Assembly: GCF_000024085.1 (NCBI RefSeq) | Contig: NC_013166.1 | Location: 2,046,001-2,110,000 of the forward strand | DNA: 64,000 nt | Direction: 5' to 3' | Source: Kangiella koreensis DSM 16069 | Lineage (GTDB): Bacteria > Pseudomonadota > Gammaproteobacteria > Enterobacterales > Kangiellaceae | Part shown: piece after piece, positions 10,579-19,698 of the stretch | Layout: each line of letters begins with the position of its first letter | How positions within the stretch are numbered: position 1 is the stretch's first letter | Notes under the pieces: generated by a model | Told to the model about the DNA's origin: nothing | What the model saw: the letters and a program-made list of their open reading frames with translations, nothing else | Database searches by the model: none | Made by a program: the position numbers and the translations under genes

Positions 10579-11916
10579 CTATTGGTTTATTCGGTTTATG
10601 TCGAAAAATAGCGCAATCGCCATGATTGTCAGCACTAGTATGATGCCAACTCTCATACCAAGTTCCATAATTTTTTCAGAGACAGGCTTGCCACGAACAA
10701 GCTCGACAAGATAGTACATTAAATGACCACCGTCTAACATTGGGATTGGCAGAAGGTTCACGAAGCCTAAATTGACGCTTATCATAGCGAGATAAAGCAA
10801 GAATGCAACCATTCCAGCCTGTGCAGTCTGCCCCGCACCTTGGGCAATTCCAACCGGTCCGCCCAAGTTTTTAATTGATAACTTCCCTGTAATCAATTTC
10901 CCGAGGAAGCTACCGATTCTTTCAACCATCACCCAGGTCTGCTCCGCACCTTTACCAAAAGACTCGAAGAAGCCGTAGTTTATGACGTTATAGCCTTGAA
11001 AAGCTGGTGAGATCCCAAGATAACCTATGGTTCGATCACGCTCATTGGCTTCTGGCGTTACTACAAGCGGTTGCTGATATCCGTCACGGGCTACGATTAA
11101 CTCAAGCGGTTTTCCCGGGTTATTTTCTATGAAGGAAACAAATTCGCTCCACAGGCTTATTGACTCGCCATTGACCGAAACAACCGTATCTCCAACTTTC
11201 AACCCACCCTTCTCTGCTGGGGAATCTTTTGCAACCAATCCTAAAGACGGCTCTCCATTAACACGCCCAAAACCTAAACCCAGACTATCAAAAATAGTAC
11301 CCTCATCAGGCTCTTGCCACTGACTTACGTCTAATACTACTGTGGTTGGCTCCTGATTCAGCGGTTTAACTACAACTTTAATAGTTTTGTCATCATCAAT
11401 ATGATCAACAAAGGCAAAAATCGCATCTTCCAGACTTTTAACTTGCACCCCATCAACTGAAAGGATTTCGCTGTTCTCTGGAAAATTTGCTTGAGCGGCA
11501 ACTGTATTAGGAAGAACATTAGTCACAAACGGCTTGCCGACGGCAATACCCATCATATAAACAGCCGCATAAACCACTATCGCCAACAAGAAGTTTGCCA
11601 TTGGGCCAGCTAAAACAATCAATATCCGCTTCCAGACTTGCTGACGATTAAAAGCAAAAGGTAAATCTGCCTCAGCAACTTCACCCTCACGCTCATCGAC
11701 AAATCGTACATAACCACCCAAGGGTATAGGTGCAATAACAAACTCAGTGCCGTGCTTATTGGTCCGTCCCCAGATAGGTTTACCAAACCCAACCGAGAAA
11801 CGAAGGGCTTTCACACCGAGTTTCTTAGCGACCCAGTAGTGTCCCCACTCGTGAAAAGTGACTAAAACTCCTAACAGAATTAGCAAGCCAAAAATACTGT
11901 ATAAAAAATCAGTCAT
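10579..11916 (-). CDS. rseP: Site-2 zinc metalloprotease RseP
   Basis: Inner-membrane intramembrane protease that cuts anti-sigma factor RseA and remnant signal peptides. In 445 aa it carries the zinc motif HEWGH at residues 22-26 in the first transmembrane helix. Two PDZ domains lie in the periplasmic middle, one around the DSPAEKGGLKVGD segment. The third zinc ligand motif LDGGH lies in NLLPIPMLDGGHLMYY near residue 390. Further membrane helices close the protein. Start ATG at 11916, 50 bases after dxr. It sits directly upstream of bamA, as in most gammaproteobacteria. Confidence 0.97.
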   Translation of the reverse strand: MTDFLYSIFGLLILLGVLVTFHEWGHYWVAKKLGVKALRFSVGFGKPIWGRTNKHGTEFVIAPIPLGGYVRFVDEREGEVAEADLPFAFNRQQVWKRILIVLAGPMANFLLAIVVYAAVYMMGIAVGKPFVTNVLPNTVAAQANFPENSEILSVDGVQVKSLEDAIFAFVDHIDDDKTIKVVVKPLNQEPTTVVLDVSQWQEPDEGTIFDSLGLGFGRVNGEPSLGLVAKDSPAEKGGLKVGDTVVSVNGESISLWSEFVSFIENNPGKPLELIVARDGYQQPLVVTPEANERDRTIGYLGISPAFQGYNVINYGFFESFGKGAEQTWVMVERIGSFLGKLITGKLSIKNLGGPVGIAQGAGQTAQAGMVAFLLYLAMISVNLGFVNLLPIPMLDGGHLMYYLVELVRGKPVSEKIMELGMRVGIILVLTIMAIALFFDINRINQ

Positions 11917-11966
11917 TAAATGAATATTCTCAATATATAGTTAACTTTTCCGGTTATATTAAGCTT

Positions 11967-13166
11967 TTAATCCGTGCTTAACGCCTCGACAATCTGCTGT
12001 GCGTGCTCTCTTGCCACTCTATCCGCTGCGAGCACAGACTTTAAATCCACCACCCCAGCATACTCAGTTTCGGTTAATGTCTGCTGAATCACCGAAGCGA
12101 TTTGGTCAAAATTAATTTTTTCATCCAAAAAGGCCGCCACTGCCACTTCATTGGCGGCATTAAGTCGCGCAGGAGTGTTCCCCCCTTCAGTCATCGCTTC
12201 TTTGGCCAACTTTAAGCACGGATAACGTTCATAACTGGGCTGCTCAAAAGTAAGCTGACTAATTTGCATAAAGTCTAATGGCTCTACACCTGCGCTAATT
12301 CTTTCAGGGAAGGCCATTGCATGAGCAATTGGCGTTCGCATATCAGGATTCCCCATCTGAGCTAGCACCGAGCCATCCTGATAGCGAACCATGGAATGAA
12401 TGATACTTTGCGGGTGTAATATCACTTCGACCTGTTCGGGCTGGACATCAAATAACCAACAGGCTTCAATCAACTCCAAACCTTTATTCATCATAGTTGC
12501 TGAATCGACCGAAATCTTTCGCCCCATTGACCAGTTTGGATGCGCGCAGGCCTCGTCAGGGCTAATCATCGGAAACTCTGCCAGTGGTTTTTTCAAGAAA
12601 GGTCCACCCGAGCCAGTCAAGACGATACTGTGAATACCGCAGGATTGGATGCCTTGCGAAACGAAATGTTCCGGTAAACACTGAAAGATTGCATTGTGCT
12701 CACTATCAATGGGTAATAATGTTGCGCCACTTTCGCTGACTGCCTGCATAAAAATAGCCCCAGACATCACTAGAGCTTCTTTATTGGCTAACAACACTTT
12801 TTTGGAGGCTTTGACCGCAGCTAAGGTTGGTATTAAACCAGCAGCCCCAACAATCGCCGCCATGACAGTATCCACATCCTTATGACTTGCCACCCAGGCA
12901 AGTTCCTCAATACCAATTAATAGCTTGGTAGATATATTCTCTGCATTGAACTTGGCTTGTAATAATTCGGCATGTTCTTCACTGGTCAAAACCGCGTATT
13001 CAGGCTCAAATTCTAAGCACTGTTTAAAGAGCAAGTCGATATTCTGATTCGCCGTTAACGCAAATACATGGTAGCGCTCTGGATGACGTCGAATCACATC
13101 CAGCGTATTAGTACCGATTGAACCGGTTGCTCCGAGAATGCAAATTGACTGACGTTGAATGGACAT
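11967..13166 (-). CDS. dxr: 1-deoxy-D-xylulose 5-phosphate reductoisomerase
   Basis: Second enzyme of the MEP isoprenoid pathway: NADPH-dependent conversion of DXP to MEP, supplying the isoprenoid precursor for UppS. The 399 aa protein has the NADPH loop [14 protein letters not shown] (residues 12-25), NKEALVMSG, the metal-binding [12 protein letters not shown] and the [16 protein letters not shown] block, so all key regions are intact. Start ATG at 13166, two bases from the cdsA stop. The order frr-uppS-cdsA-dxr-rseP differs from E. coli (dxr directly after frr) but matches pseudomonads. Confidence 0.97.
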   Translation of the reverse strand: MSIQRQSICILGATGSIGTNTLDVIRRHPERYHVFALTANQNIDLLFKQCLEFEPEYAVLTSEEHAELLQAKFNAENISTKLLIGIEELAWVASHKDVDTVMAAIVGAAGLIPTLAAVKASKKVLLANKEALVMSGAIFMQAVSESGATLLPIDSEHNAIFQCLPEHFVSQGIQSCGIHSIVLTGSGGPFLKKPLAEFPMISPDEACAHPNWSMGRKISVDSATMMNKGLELIEACWLFDVQPEQVEVILHPQSIIHSMVRYQDGSVLAQMGNPDMRTPIAHAMAFPERISAGVEPLDFMQISQLTFEQPSYERYPCLKLAKEAMTEGGNTPARLNAANEVAVAAFLDEKINFDQIASVIQQTLTETEYAGVVDLKSVLAADRVAREHAQQIVEALSTD

Positions 13167-13168
13167 AT

Positions 13169-14059
13169 TTATAAACTAATGCTCAGGCCATGCTCAAAGA
13201 GCAGCAAAGCAACTATAAAGAAAGGAGCAACTGAAAGTGTACTATCCAGGCGGTCCAGCAGACCACCATGACCAGGTAAAATCTGGCTGCTATCCTTAAT
13301 CCCCGCCTGACGCTTGAGCATACTTTCAAACAAGTCACCAATAACGGAAACGACCACCAGAACCATTGCTAATAAAACAAACCATGTTAGCGAGAACGAC
13401 AAACCAATATAAAAAGCCGCAATGGTTGATAACACCGTAGCGGTGATCAAGCCACCTATCGCACCTTCCCAGGTTTTATTAGGGCTGACTACCGGCGCCA
13501 ACTTACGCTTACCCATTGCTTTACCAAAGGCATAAGCACCAACATCTGCGCCCCAAATGATCACAAACATCAGTAACAGTAACCAACCACCATAATAATG
13601 ATTTTGGCCAATGTCAGTACTGCGGATTAAAACCACCGCGAGCCAGGTGCTAACCAGGAAAATCAGGCCAAATAAAGCACGAATCCAAGGACCACGCAGC
13701 CAGACACGCCCCATCTTGGGGTACAGTAGAATTAACACAAAGGCGACAACCCAGGCCATAATCGAGACGATTAATAGTTTAAACGGGTGGGTTTCGGCCC
13801 AATTAACAGGGATAGCTGGATAAGCAAAGAATTCACTTTGACTCAGCCAATAATAGATACCACAAAGACTGGCAACCGCTAATAAGATAAATAGCGTGCT
13901 GATAACTTTATTAGTTTGTAGTAGCCGACTCCACTCCCAAGCAATAATGGCAAAGACTGGAATCAATATTAGAGAGAATACTTTCAGGCCCGGGTAAAAC
14001 AACAGCACCATCGCCAACGGCAATAACACTAGCGCAGTTATGATTCTTAGTTTTAACAT
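13169..14059 (-). CDS. cdsA: Phosphatidate cytidylyltransferase
   Basis: Integral inner-membrane enzyme that makes CDP-diacylglycerol from phosphatidate and CTP, the branch point for all phospholipids. The 296 aa protein has about eight hydrophobic segments. The C-terminal family signature is clear: [12 protein letters not shown] followed by [16 protein letters not shown] and [13 protein letters not shown], with the metal-binding aspartates. Start ATG at 14059. Only three bases separate it from uppS and two from dxr, so all three are one transcript. Confidence 0.96.
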   Translation of the reverse strand: MLKLRIITALVLLPLAMVLLFYPGLKVFSLILIPVFAIIAWEWSRLLQTNKVISTLFILLAVASLCGIYYWLSQSEFFAYPAIPVNWAETHPFKLLIVSIMAWVVAFVLILLYPKMGRVWLRGPWIRALFGLIFLVSTWLAVVLIRSTDIGQNHYYGGWLLLLMFVIIWGADVGAYAFGKAMGKRKLAPVVSPNKTWEGAIGGLITATVLSTIAAFYIGLSFSLTWFVLLAMVLVVVSVIGDLFESMLKRQAGIKDSSQILPGHGGLLDRLDSTLSVAPFFIVALLLFEHGLSISL

Positions 14060-14062
14060 AGT

Positions 14063-14785
14063 TTACCCTGTTACCTGTTCACCTGTTTTGCCAAAACGGC
14101 GCTGTCTTTGAGCATAATCAGCCAAAGCTAATTTTAATTGCTCACCGTCAAAATCTGGCCATAGCACATCACTAAAATACAATTCTGAATAAGCAGCCTG
14201 CCACAATAGAAAATTGCTAATTCTTTTTTCGCCACCGGTTCTAATCAGCAAATCAGGCTCTGGTGCAGTTCCTGTCGCTAAATATTTAACGAGATTAGCT
14301 TCAGTCAGCTCTCGTCCGCTTGTTAGCAGTTGTTGGCTAGCCTGCATGATGTCCCAACGGCCACCATAGTTGGCCGCGATGTTTAAAGTCAGACCATCAT
14401 TATCAGCCGTTAAAGCCTCTGCTTTATCAATGGCCTTCTGCAAGCCTTTATCAAATCCAGCCTTGTCACCAATAACTTTCAACTTTACGTTATTCTTATT
14501 GAGTTTCTTAGACTCATTTTTGAGGCTTGTGGCAAATAAATCCATCAAAAAGCTGACTTCTTCAGCTGGACGATTCCAGTTTTCGCTACTGAACGCAAAT
14601 AAGGTCAGGAATTTAACTCCTAGCTCGCCACAGGTCTCTGCCATCTCGCGCGCCCGTTCCATACCCGCTTTATGCCCAAACACACGCTTTTTCCCTCGTG
14701 CCTGCGCCCAGCGTCCGTTACCATCCATAATGATAGCAATATGCTGCGGCAACTTATCTGTTGTAACTGGTTCGTTATCCGACAC
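14063..14785 (-). CDS. uppS: Undecaprenyl diphosphate synthase
   Basis: cis-Prenyltransferase that extends farnesyl diphosphate to C55 undecaprenyl diphosphate, the lipid carrier for peptidoglycan and O-antigen. The 240 aa protein contains IIMDGNGRWAQARG (about 18-31) with the catalytic aspartate, GHKAGMERARE, FAFSSENWNRP and the C-terminal RTGGEKRISNFLLWQ. The start codon is GTG at 14785, with the purine-rich stretch GGGTGGAAG directly upstream. It is separated from frr by an 87-base gap containing a hairpin, so the uppS-cdsA-dxr group may have its own expression control. Confidence 0.96.
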   Translation of the reverse strand: MSDNEPVTTDKLPQHIAIIMDGNGRWAQARGKKRVFGHKAGMERAREMAETCGELGVKFLTLFAFSSENWNRPAEEVSFLMDLFATSLKNESKKLNKNNVKLKVIGDKAGFDKGLQKAIDKAEALTADNDGLTLNIAANYGGRWDIMQASQQLLTSGRELTEANLVKYLATGTAPEPDLLIRTGGEKRISNFLLWQAAYSELYFSDVLWPDFDGEQLKLALADYAQRQRRFGKTGEQVTG

Positions 14786-14821
14786 CCACTTCCACCCTAA
14801 ATTTCAAAGACTTAAATACAA

Positions 14822-14852
14822 GAACGCCGCGAAGCATAAGCCCACGGCGTTC
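14822..14852 (-). terminator. Hairpin after frr, possible weak terminator
   Basis: Perfect 8-bp arms GAACGCCG (14822-14829) and CGGCGTTC (14845-14852) enclose a 15-base loop that can pair further. On the minus strand the 3' arm is followed by TTGTATTT, a broken T-run. It lies between frr and uppS, so it may terminate or attenuate transcription rather than end the operon fully. Confidence 0.5.
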
Positions 14853-14872
14853 ATGAAATAGCATTATGGGGA

Positions 14873-15430
14873 TTAAATCTCCATCAATTCTGTTTCTTTC
14901 TCCGCCAAAATTTCATCAATGCGCGCTATTTTGGTATCAGTCAACTTCTGGATTAAATCCTCAGCACGACGCAAATCATCTTCAGAGATTTCTTTTTCTT
15001 TCTCTAGTTCTTTCAATGAGTTATTAGCATCGCGACGAATATTACGCACCGCAACTTTTGCATTTTCGGCTTCCATTTTAACCACTTTAATGAACTCTTT
15101 GCGACGCTCTTCGCTCAGTGGCGGTAATGCAATCCGAATCACCTGACCAGCAACGTTAGGCGTTAAGCCTAAATCCGACTTAAGAATCGCTTTCTCGGTA
15201 GCTTCAATCGCACCTTTATCGAAAATTTGCAACACTAAAGTACGGCCTTCTTGCACGCCAATACTGGCAACCTGACTGATTGGTGTGTCTACACCATAAT
15301 AAGGCACCATAATGTGCTCAAGCAAACTAGGATGAGCACGACCAGTACGAACCTTTGCCAAGTCACCTTTATAGGACTCAATACTTTTATCCATACGCTG
15401 GTCAGCGTCTTTTTGAATGTCGTTAATCAC
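14873..15430 (-). CDS. frr: Ribosome recycling factor
   Basis: Cytoplasmic tRNA-mimic that, with EF-G, splits post-termination ribosomes. At 185 aa it has the exact family length. It contains [15 protein letters not shown] (about 27-41), [13 protein letters not shown] and the [16 protein letters not shown] hinge region. The C-terminal helices are rich in charged residues. The start codon is GTG at 15430 with AGGAGAG nine bases upstream. A 102-base gap to pyrH holds a promoter-like element, so frr may be transcribed both from upstream and locally. Confidence 0.97.
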   Translation of the reverse strand: MINDIQKDADQRMDKSIESYKGDLAKVRTGRAHPSLLEHIMVPYYGVDTPISQVASIGVQEGRTLVLQIFDKGAIEATEKAILKSDLGLTPNVAGQVIRIALPPLSEERRKEFIKVVKMEAENAKVAVRNIRRDANNSLKELEKEKEISEDDLRRAEDLIQKLTDTKIARIDEILAEKETELMEI

Positions 15431-15472
15431 AGAATACTCTCCTATTTTGCTTGTTTTTTATTAGCTAGGGCT

Positions 15473-15500
15473 ATTATGCCCAATTTCGGGCTGGGATCAA
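15473..15500 (-). promoter_or_regulatory. Putative sigma70 promoter for frr overlapping hairpins
   Basis: On the minus strand TTGATC (15500-15495), a 16-base spacer and CATAAT (15478-15473) resemble a sigma70 promoter about 40 bases upstream of frr. The same stretch can form alternative small hairpins, GCCC-GAAATT-GGGC or GGGC-ATAATA-GCCC, which share the middle arm. Confidence 0.45.
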
Positions 15501-15532
15501 CGGCCGGTTTGTCTCCGGACGCATAGGTTATA

Positions 15533-16249
15533 TCAAGGATGAATTAATGTGCCTTCGGCATGACCTAGAACCGCTTTTTCAAGGTTCCCTGGTTTTGTCA
15601 TATCAAAAACACGAATATTTTTGTTGTGGTCACGAGCCAGACAAAACGCTGTTAAGTCCATAACCGCAAGCTCTTTATCAAGCGCTTCTTTATAGCTTAG
15701 TTGCTCATAACGCACCGCATTCTTGTCTTTGGCCGGATCCGCCGAGTAAACGCCGTCAACTTTAGTCGCTTTCAAAATCAGGTCCGCATCAATTTCAATG
15801 CCTCGCAAACAAGCAGCGGTATCCGTTGTAAAGAAAGGACTGCCGGTACCGGCACAGAAAATTACGACACGACCTTTTTCAAGGGAGTTGATGGCACCAC
15901 GACGAGAAAAGCCTTGGCAAACACCATCGATAGGCATTGCCGACAAGACTTTCGCTGGCTGACCAACACGCTCGAAAGCATCTTGTAGAGCCAGCGAATT
16001 CATTACTGTTGCCAGCATGCCCATGTGATCACCAGTCACACGGTTCATGCCGGCTTCGGATAGCTTCTGGCCACGGTAAATATTACCGCCACCAAGAACC
16101 ACTCCAATTTCGATTCCCTGCTCACTCAACCCTTTAATTTCTTTTGCCATACGCTCCAGAATCGAAGGGTCGATTCCAAACGCCTCCTGCCCCATTAGTG
16201 CTTCACCACTTAATTTCAACAAGATTCGTTTGTAAGCCGGGTTTGTCAT
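15533..16249 (-). CDS. pyrH: Uridylate kinase
   Basis: Hexameric bacterial UMP kinase of the amino-acid-kinase fold that makes UDP for nucleic acid and envelope precursor synthesis. In 238 aa are the phosphate-binding [11 protein letters not shown] (about 10-20), [11 protein letters not shown], and the C-terminal [13 protein letters not shown] plus [10 protein letters not shown], all family signatures. Start ATG at 16249 with a GAGGAA stretch upstream. It follows tsf by 59 bases in the universal rpsB-tsf-pyrH-frr order. Confidence 0.98.
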   Translation of the reverse strand: MTNPAYKRILLKLSGEALMGQEAFGIDPSILERMAKEIKGLSEQGIEIGVVLGGGNIYRGQKLSEAGMNRVTGDHMGMLATVMNSLALQDAFERVGQPAKVLSAMPIDGVCQGFSRRGAINSLEKGRVVIFCAGTGSPFFTTDTAACLRGIEIDADLILKATKVDGVYSADPAKDKNAVRYEQLSYKEALDKELAVMDLTAFCLARDHNKNIRVFDMTKPGNLEKAVLGHAEGTLIHP

Positions 16250-16308
16250 GCGCGGTTCCTCTTTAACTATCGCGACTATCGAGAACTGTTACCTAAGCTA
16301 ATTCTAGC

Positions 16309-17178
16309 TTATTTTTTACCCATTTGAGCAGCAACTTCAGAAGCGAAATCTTCTGATTTCTTCTCGATACCTTCACCCACTTCGAAACGAGTGAATGAAA
16401 CAACTTCAGCACCTTTAGATTTAACTAAAGCTCCAACAGTTGTTGATGGATCTTTAACAAAGTTTTGACCTTCAAGAGTGATTTCACCAACAAATTTCTT
16501 GATACGGCCAACCATCATTTTCTCAACGATCTCTTCAGGCTTGCCTTCCATATCAGGTTGAGCTTTGATGATTTCTTTCTCTTTTTCAATAACTTCTGGA
16601 GCAACGTCATCAGCTTTATTGAACTGTGGGTTGCTTGCTGCAACGTGCATAGCCACGTCTTTAGCTAACTCTTCGTCACCACCTTTCATAGAAACTAAAA
16701 CACCGATACGGCCGCCGTGGATGTATGCACCCAAGTTGTCGCCTTCGATTTTAGTGACACGACGAACTGTCATGTTTTCACCAATTTTAGCAACCAAGTT
16801 CGCACGAGTGACTTCTACTGTTTCGCCTGAAGCCATTTCAGTGTTGTTCAAAGTCTCAACATCGCCGATACCTTTTTCCAACGCTAGATCAGCAACTGCG
16901 TTGGCAAAACCCAGGAAATTCTCGTCACGAGCAACGAAGTCAGTTTCAGAGTTGATTTCAACCAAAACACCAACGCCACCGTTAGATTTTGCCAAGATAA
17001 CACCTTCAGCAGCGATACGGCCCGCTTTTTTAGCCGCTTTCGCCTGACCTGATTTACGCATGTTATCAATTGCTAACTCGATATCGCCGTCAGCTTCAAC
17101 TAGAGCTTTCTTACACTCCATCATGCCAGCGGCGGTGCGCTCACGTAATTCTTTAACTAATGCTGCAGTAATAGCCAT
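16309..17178 (-). CDS. tsf: Elongation factor Ts
   Basis: Nucleotide exchange factor that recycles EF-Tu-GDP to EF-Tu-GTP. The chosen start ATG at 17178 gives 289 aa beginning [15 protein letters not shown], which matches the family and has GGAGAG just upstream. A longer frame from 17193 adds five residues without its own ribosome binding site. Conserved features are the N-terminal UBA-like segment with [14 protein letters not shown] and the [10 protein letters not shown] motif that contacts EF-Tu. It follows rpsB across a 107-base gap that contains a strong hairpin. Confidence 0.97.
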   Translation of the reverse strand: MAITAALVKELRERTAAGMMECKKALVEADGDIELAIDNMRKSGQAKAAKKAGRIAAEGVILAKSNGGVGVLVEINSETDFVARDENFLGFANAVADLALEKGIGDVETLNNTEMASGETVEVTRANLVAKIGENMTVRRVTKIEGDNLGAYIHGGRIGVLVSMKGGDEELAKDVAMHVAASNPQFNKADDVAPEVIEKEKEIIKAQPDMEGKPEEIVEKMMVGRIKKFVGEITLEGQNFVKDPSTTVGALVKSKGAEVVSFTRFEVGEGIEKKSEDFASEVAAQMGKK

Positions 17179-17238
17179 GATTTCTCTCCGCATATCTTTC
17201 GTTGCCAGGATTCCGCAACGAATATCAGTAAATAGTTC

Positions 17239-17261
17239 AAAAAAGGGGGCATTGCCCCCTT
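17239..17261 (-). terminator. Intrinsic terminator/attenuator between rpsB and tsf
   Basis: On the minus strand AAGGGGGC (17261-17254), loop AAT and GCCCCCTT (17250-17243) are followed by further Ts to 17239. This is a compact, GC-rich, T-tailed intrinsic terminator inside the rpsB-tsf transcription unit, so it probably attenuates rather than blocks tsf expression. Confidence 0.8.
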
Positions 17262-17285
17262 AGAATAGCTTATGTAGCCTGCTGA

Positions 17286-18020
17286 TTAAGCTTCGTCAGC
17301 TTCTACAAACTCGTCGCTTTGATCGGCAGTAGTAGCGCTGCTCTGCTTACCGTCAAGGACCGCATCAGCAACCGCTGCGCAGTATAAACGAATTGCACGA
17401 ATCGCATCATCGTTACCTGGAATGATGTAATCCACGCCTTTAGGATTAGAGTTGGTATCAACAACCGCAACAACTGGGATACCCATTTTGTTAGCTTCTG
17501 CGATAGCAATGTTTTCATGGTCAGCGTCGATCACGAACAATACATCAGGCAAACCGCCCATGTTCTTGATACCACCGATAGAAGCTTCCAATTTTTCCAT
17601 CTCACGACGGCGCATCAAAGCTTCTTTCTTAGTCAAACGCTCAAAAGTGCCATCTTCAGACTGTTTTTCTAAGTCTTTCAAACGGTTAATTGAACCACGA
17701 ATAGTTTTGTAGTTAGTCAACATACCGCCCAACCAGCGCTTATCAACGAAGAACTGACCTGAACGAGTCGCTTCTTCTTTAACAATTTCGCTAGCTGCAC
17801 GCTTAGTGCCAACAAACAGAATTTTACCTTTATTAGAAGCAACTTTACCTAGGTAATTCAACGCATCGTTGAACATAGGAACAGTTTCTTCAAGGTTGAT
17901 GATATGGATCTTGTTACGCGCACCAAAGATATATGGACGCATTTGAGGGTTCCAGAAACGGGTTTTGTGACCGAAGTGCACGCCCGCCTGTAGCATGTCA
18001 CGCATACTAACTTTAGACAT
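17286..18020 (-). CDS. rpsB: 30S ribosomal protein S2
   Basis: Small-subunit ribosomal protein needed for S1 docking. The start ATG at 18020 gives 244 aa beginning [20 protein letters not shown], the expected N-terminus, with GGAGAA eight bases upstream. The longer frame to 18107 has no family support. S2 signatures present include [35 protein letters not shown] and [12 protein letters not shown]. The acidic C-terminal tail is usual. A sigma70 promoter lies about 165 bases upstream, leaving a long leader that could hold an autoregulatory site, as is known for rpsB in gammaproteobacteria. Confidence 0.98.
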   Translation of the reverse strand: MSKVSMRDMLQAGVHFGHKTRFWNPQMRPYIFGARNKIHIINLEETVPMFNDALNYLGKVASNKGKILFVGTKRAASEIVKEEATRSGQFFVDKRWLGGMLTNYKTIRGSINRLKDLEKQSEDGTFERLTKKEALMRRREMEKLEASIGGIKNMGGLPDVLFVIDADHENIAIAEANKMGIPVVAVVDTNSNPKGVDYIIPGNDDAIRAIRLYCAAVADAVLDGKQSSATTADQSDEFVEADEA

Positions 18021-18188
18021 AATATATTCTCCGAATTTCGGGTTAAGCCTCCGCAAATCCCATTTCCCGACCCAAGCCAGCTTTAATCCGACTGAGCACC
18101 CCGGCAAATGTGTCGATTTGCGTGTGTAGTTTAGGTTTATGACTCAAAAAGACATCTAAAAAAGACGCACTTACGAGCCACGGCGCGC

Positions 18189-18217
18189 TTTATACCATTT
18201 TTAAGGGTTTGAAGCAA
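18189..18217 (-). promoter_or_regulatory. Promoter for rpsB-tsf
   Basis: On the minus strand TTGCTT (18217-18212), a 17-base spacer and TATAAA (18194-18189) are followed by the GC-rich discriminator GCGCGCC. GC-rich discriminators are typical of stringently controlled ribosomal promoters. Transcription would begin near 18182, giving a leader of about 160 bases before rpsB. Confidence 0.75.
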
Positions 18218-18230
18218 CATTTTCACTAAT

Positions 18231-18260
18231 TTGTATTGCTTATATTAATCCGCTTATTAT
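18231..18260 (+). promoter_or_regulatory. Promoter for hypothetical gene at 18294
   Basis: TTGTAT (18231-18236), an 18-base spacer and TATTAT (18255-18260) form a sigma70-like promoter. It is back to back with the rpsB promoter and about 34 bases upstream of the small gene starting at 18294. Confidence 0.55.
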
Positions 18261-18293
18261 GGGGTAATTAGCTTAGTATTAAGGGGGATACTA

Positions 18294-18635
18294 ATGATTG
18301 TTCAAAAAGAGAGGGAGTTGACCCAGGAAGAAGTAAATATAGTGAATTTCGTGCTGGAAGATTTCGAAAACTCACTTAAAAACTATGAACCTGACTCGAA
18401 AGAAGCCCTTGCACTGACTATTTTTATTAATTCATGTGTTGATAGAGCTACTTTCCAACCCAATAAACTTAGTGCCTTAGTACATTACAGTAAAGCACGA
18501 ACAAGCGCTTTAATACTAGAAGGATTACTAGAGCGTAAAGATGGGGATATACTATTTAACCGGGGTATTCGATGTGCTCAGGCCGTATTACGCAATTCTT
18601 TGTTATTAAATGTCGATTTTTTCAGTTACTCATAA
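18294..18635 (+). CDS. Hypothetical protein, 113 aa
   Basis: I do not recognise this protein. It is probably real: a promoter-like element lies at 18231-18260, a strong AAGGGGG ribosome binding site sits six bases before ATG 18294, and a T-tailed hairpin follows at 18727. The product looks soluble and mostly alpha-helical. It has no signal peptide or membrane segment and contains three cysteines. The N-terminal third is acidic (LTQEEVNIVNFVLEDFENSL). It is divergent from rpsB and is the first of several small genes separating rpsB from map. No function is proposed. Confidence 0.7.
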   Translation: MIVQKERELTQEEVNIVNFVLEDFENSLKNYEPDSKEALALTIFINSCVDRATFQPNKLSALVHYSKARTSALILEGLLERKDGDILFNRGIRCAQAVLRNSLLLNVDFFSYS

Positions 18636-18726
18636 TTGAATAGTCATCAACCATATGAAGCTTTATAAATACATGACTCCGACCACTGGACAAAGCTTTC
18701 TAAAAGAACCATTTCTTAGCAACCGT

Positions 18727-18754
18727 AGGGGGCGTCGTGACGCACCTCTTTTAG
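18727..18754 (+). terminator. Hairpin with T-run before the desaturase gene
   Basis: AGGGGGCGTC and GACGCACCT form an interrupted stem around a two-base GT centre (18727-18747), followed by CTTTT. It is a plausible intrinsic terminator for the gene at 18294. The stem has one unmatched position on each side. Confidence 0.5.
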
Positions 18755-18773
18755 ATAAATAGAGAATAAACGC

Positions 18774-19673
18774 ATGATGGAACCCGTCCTTCGAATCAAT
18801 GGAAAGAACGCTAACCCCAATGAGGGTAACGTGATAGTTGATTGGCCCAAAGCCATTTGGAATCTGGGGATGGTTCTCGCTTCCATTGTTTTAATACCCT
18901 TTTATACCACTCTCGGCTCAGTTTTACTTTTTCTTATATTGACCTACTTTACTCTGCTTATTGGACATAGTGCCGGTATGCATAGGATGATGATTCATCG
19001 TTCGTTTAAAGCTATTAAACCCGTTGAGCGGCTATTGATTTATATCGGTGTGTTAGTCGGAATGTCTGGCCCCTTTGGGGTGATAAAAATTCATGACTTA
19101 CGAGACTGGGCACAGCGCCAAAATAAGTGTCACGATTTTTTCTCGCACAGACAAGCCTATTGGAAAGATCTATGGTGGCAGCTAACGTCACGCTTTGAGT
19201 TCACTCATCCCCCACAGATTCAAATAGAAGCTCATCTACAGAATGATCGCTTCTACCAATTTCTTGAGAAAACTTGGCGGCTTCATCAAATTCCTTTGGC
19301 GTTATTTCTTTACTATTTCGGTGGGATGCCTTTTATCGTTTGGGGGATATTTGCCAGAGTTTCAGTCAGCGTCGTTGGTCACTGGACAATAACCTACTTT
19401 TGTCACAATCCCGGGCAAGGCAGGTGGAAGGTTAAAGATGCTTACGTTCAGGCTTCAAACTTACCTGGTTTGGGGATTTTGACTTACGGAGAATGTTGGC
19501 ATAATAACCATCACGCATTTCCAGAATCAGCTAGAATTGGGATTGAGAAAGGCCAGTCTGATCCAACTTGGCGCTTTATTCAGCTGCTAAAATCTTTTGG
19601 GTGGGTTATAAGCATTAGACTTCCACGGCCAGCAGACTCAAGAGAAGATTTACAAGAGATGACCAAACAATAA
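18774..19673 (+). CDS. Acyl-CoA desaturase-like membrane di-iron protein
   Basis: Membrane fatty-acid desaturase family protein, 299 aa with about four hydrophobic helices. Histidine box 1 is HSAGMH (H65, H70) and the last box is HNNHH (H243, H246, H247), preceded by GECW. An HNPGQGR segment at 211 fits the FCHNPG region of stearoyl-CoA-type desaturases. The central HRxHH box is replaced by HDLRDWAQRQNKCHDFFSH (107-125), which still offers H107, H120 and H125. I recall a subfamily with this pattern, so it may be a natural variant rather than a defect. Start ATG 18774 or 18777. Substrate and regiospecificity cannot be read from the sequence. Three plus-strand small genes follow. Confidence 0.8.
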   Translation: MMEPVLRINGKNANPNEGNVIVDWPKAIWNLGMVLASIVLIPFYTTLGSVLLFLILTYFTLLIGHSAGMHRMMIHRSFKAIKPVERLLIYIGVLVGMSGPFGVIKIHDLRDWAQRQNKCHDFFSHRQAYWKDLWWQLTSRFEFTHPPQIQIEAHLQNDRFYQFLEKTWRLHQIPLALFLYYFGGMPFIVWGIFARVSVSVVGHWTITYFCHNPGQGRWKVKDAYVQASNLPGLGILTYGECWHNNHHAFPESARIGIEKGQSDPTWRFIQLLKSFGWVISIRLPRPADSREDLQEMTKQ

Positions 19674-19698
19674 AAACTTCTAATTAAGGAAAAACAAG

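Noticed and set aside
14370..14861. 163 aa plus-strand open frame
   Set aside because: It is antisense to uppS; the minus strand carries all uppS motifs and the frame has no family features.
18021..18107. Extended rpsB start giving 29 extra residues
   Set aside because: The family start [10 protein letters not shown] is at 18020 with a good ribosome binding site.
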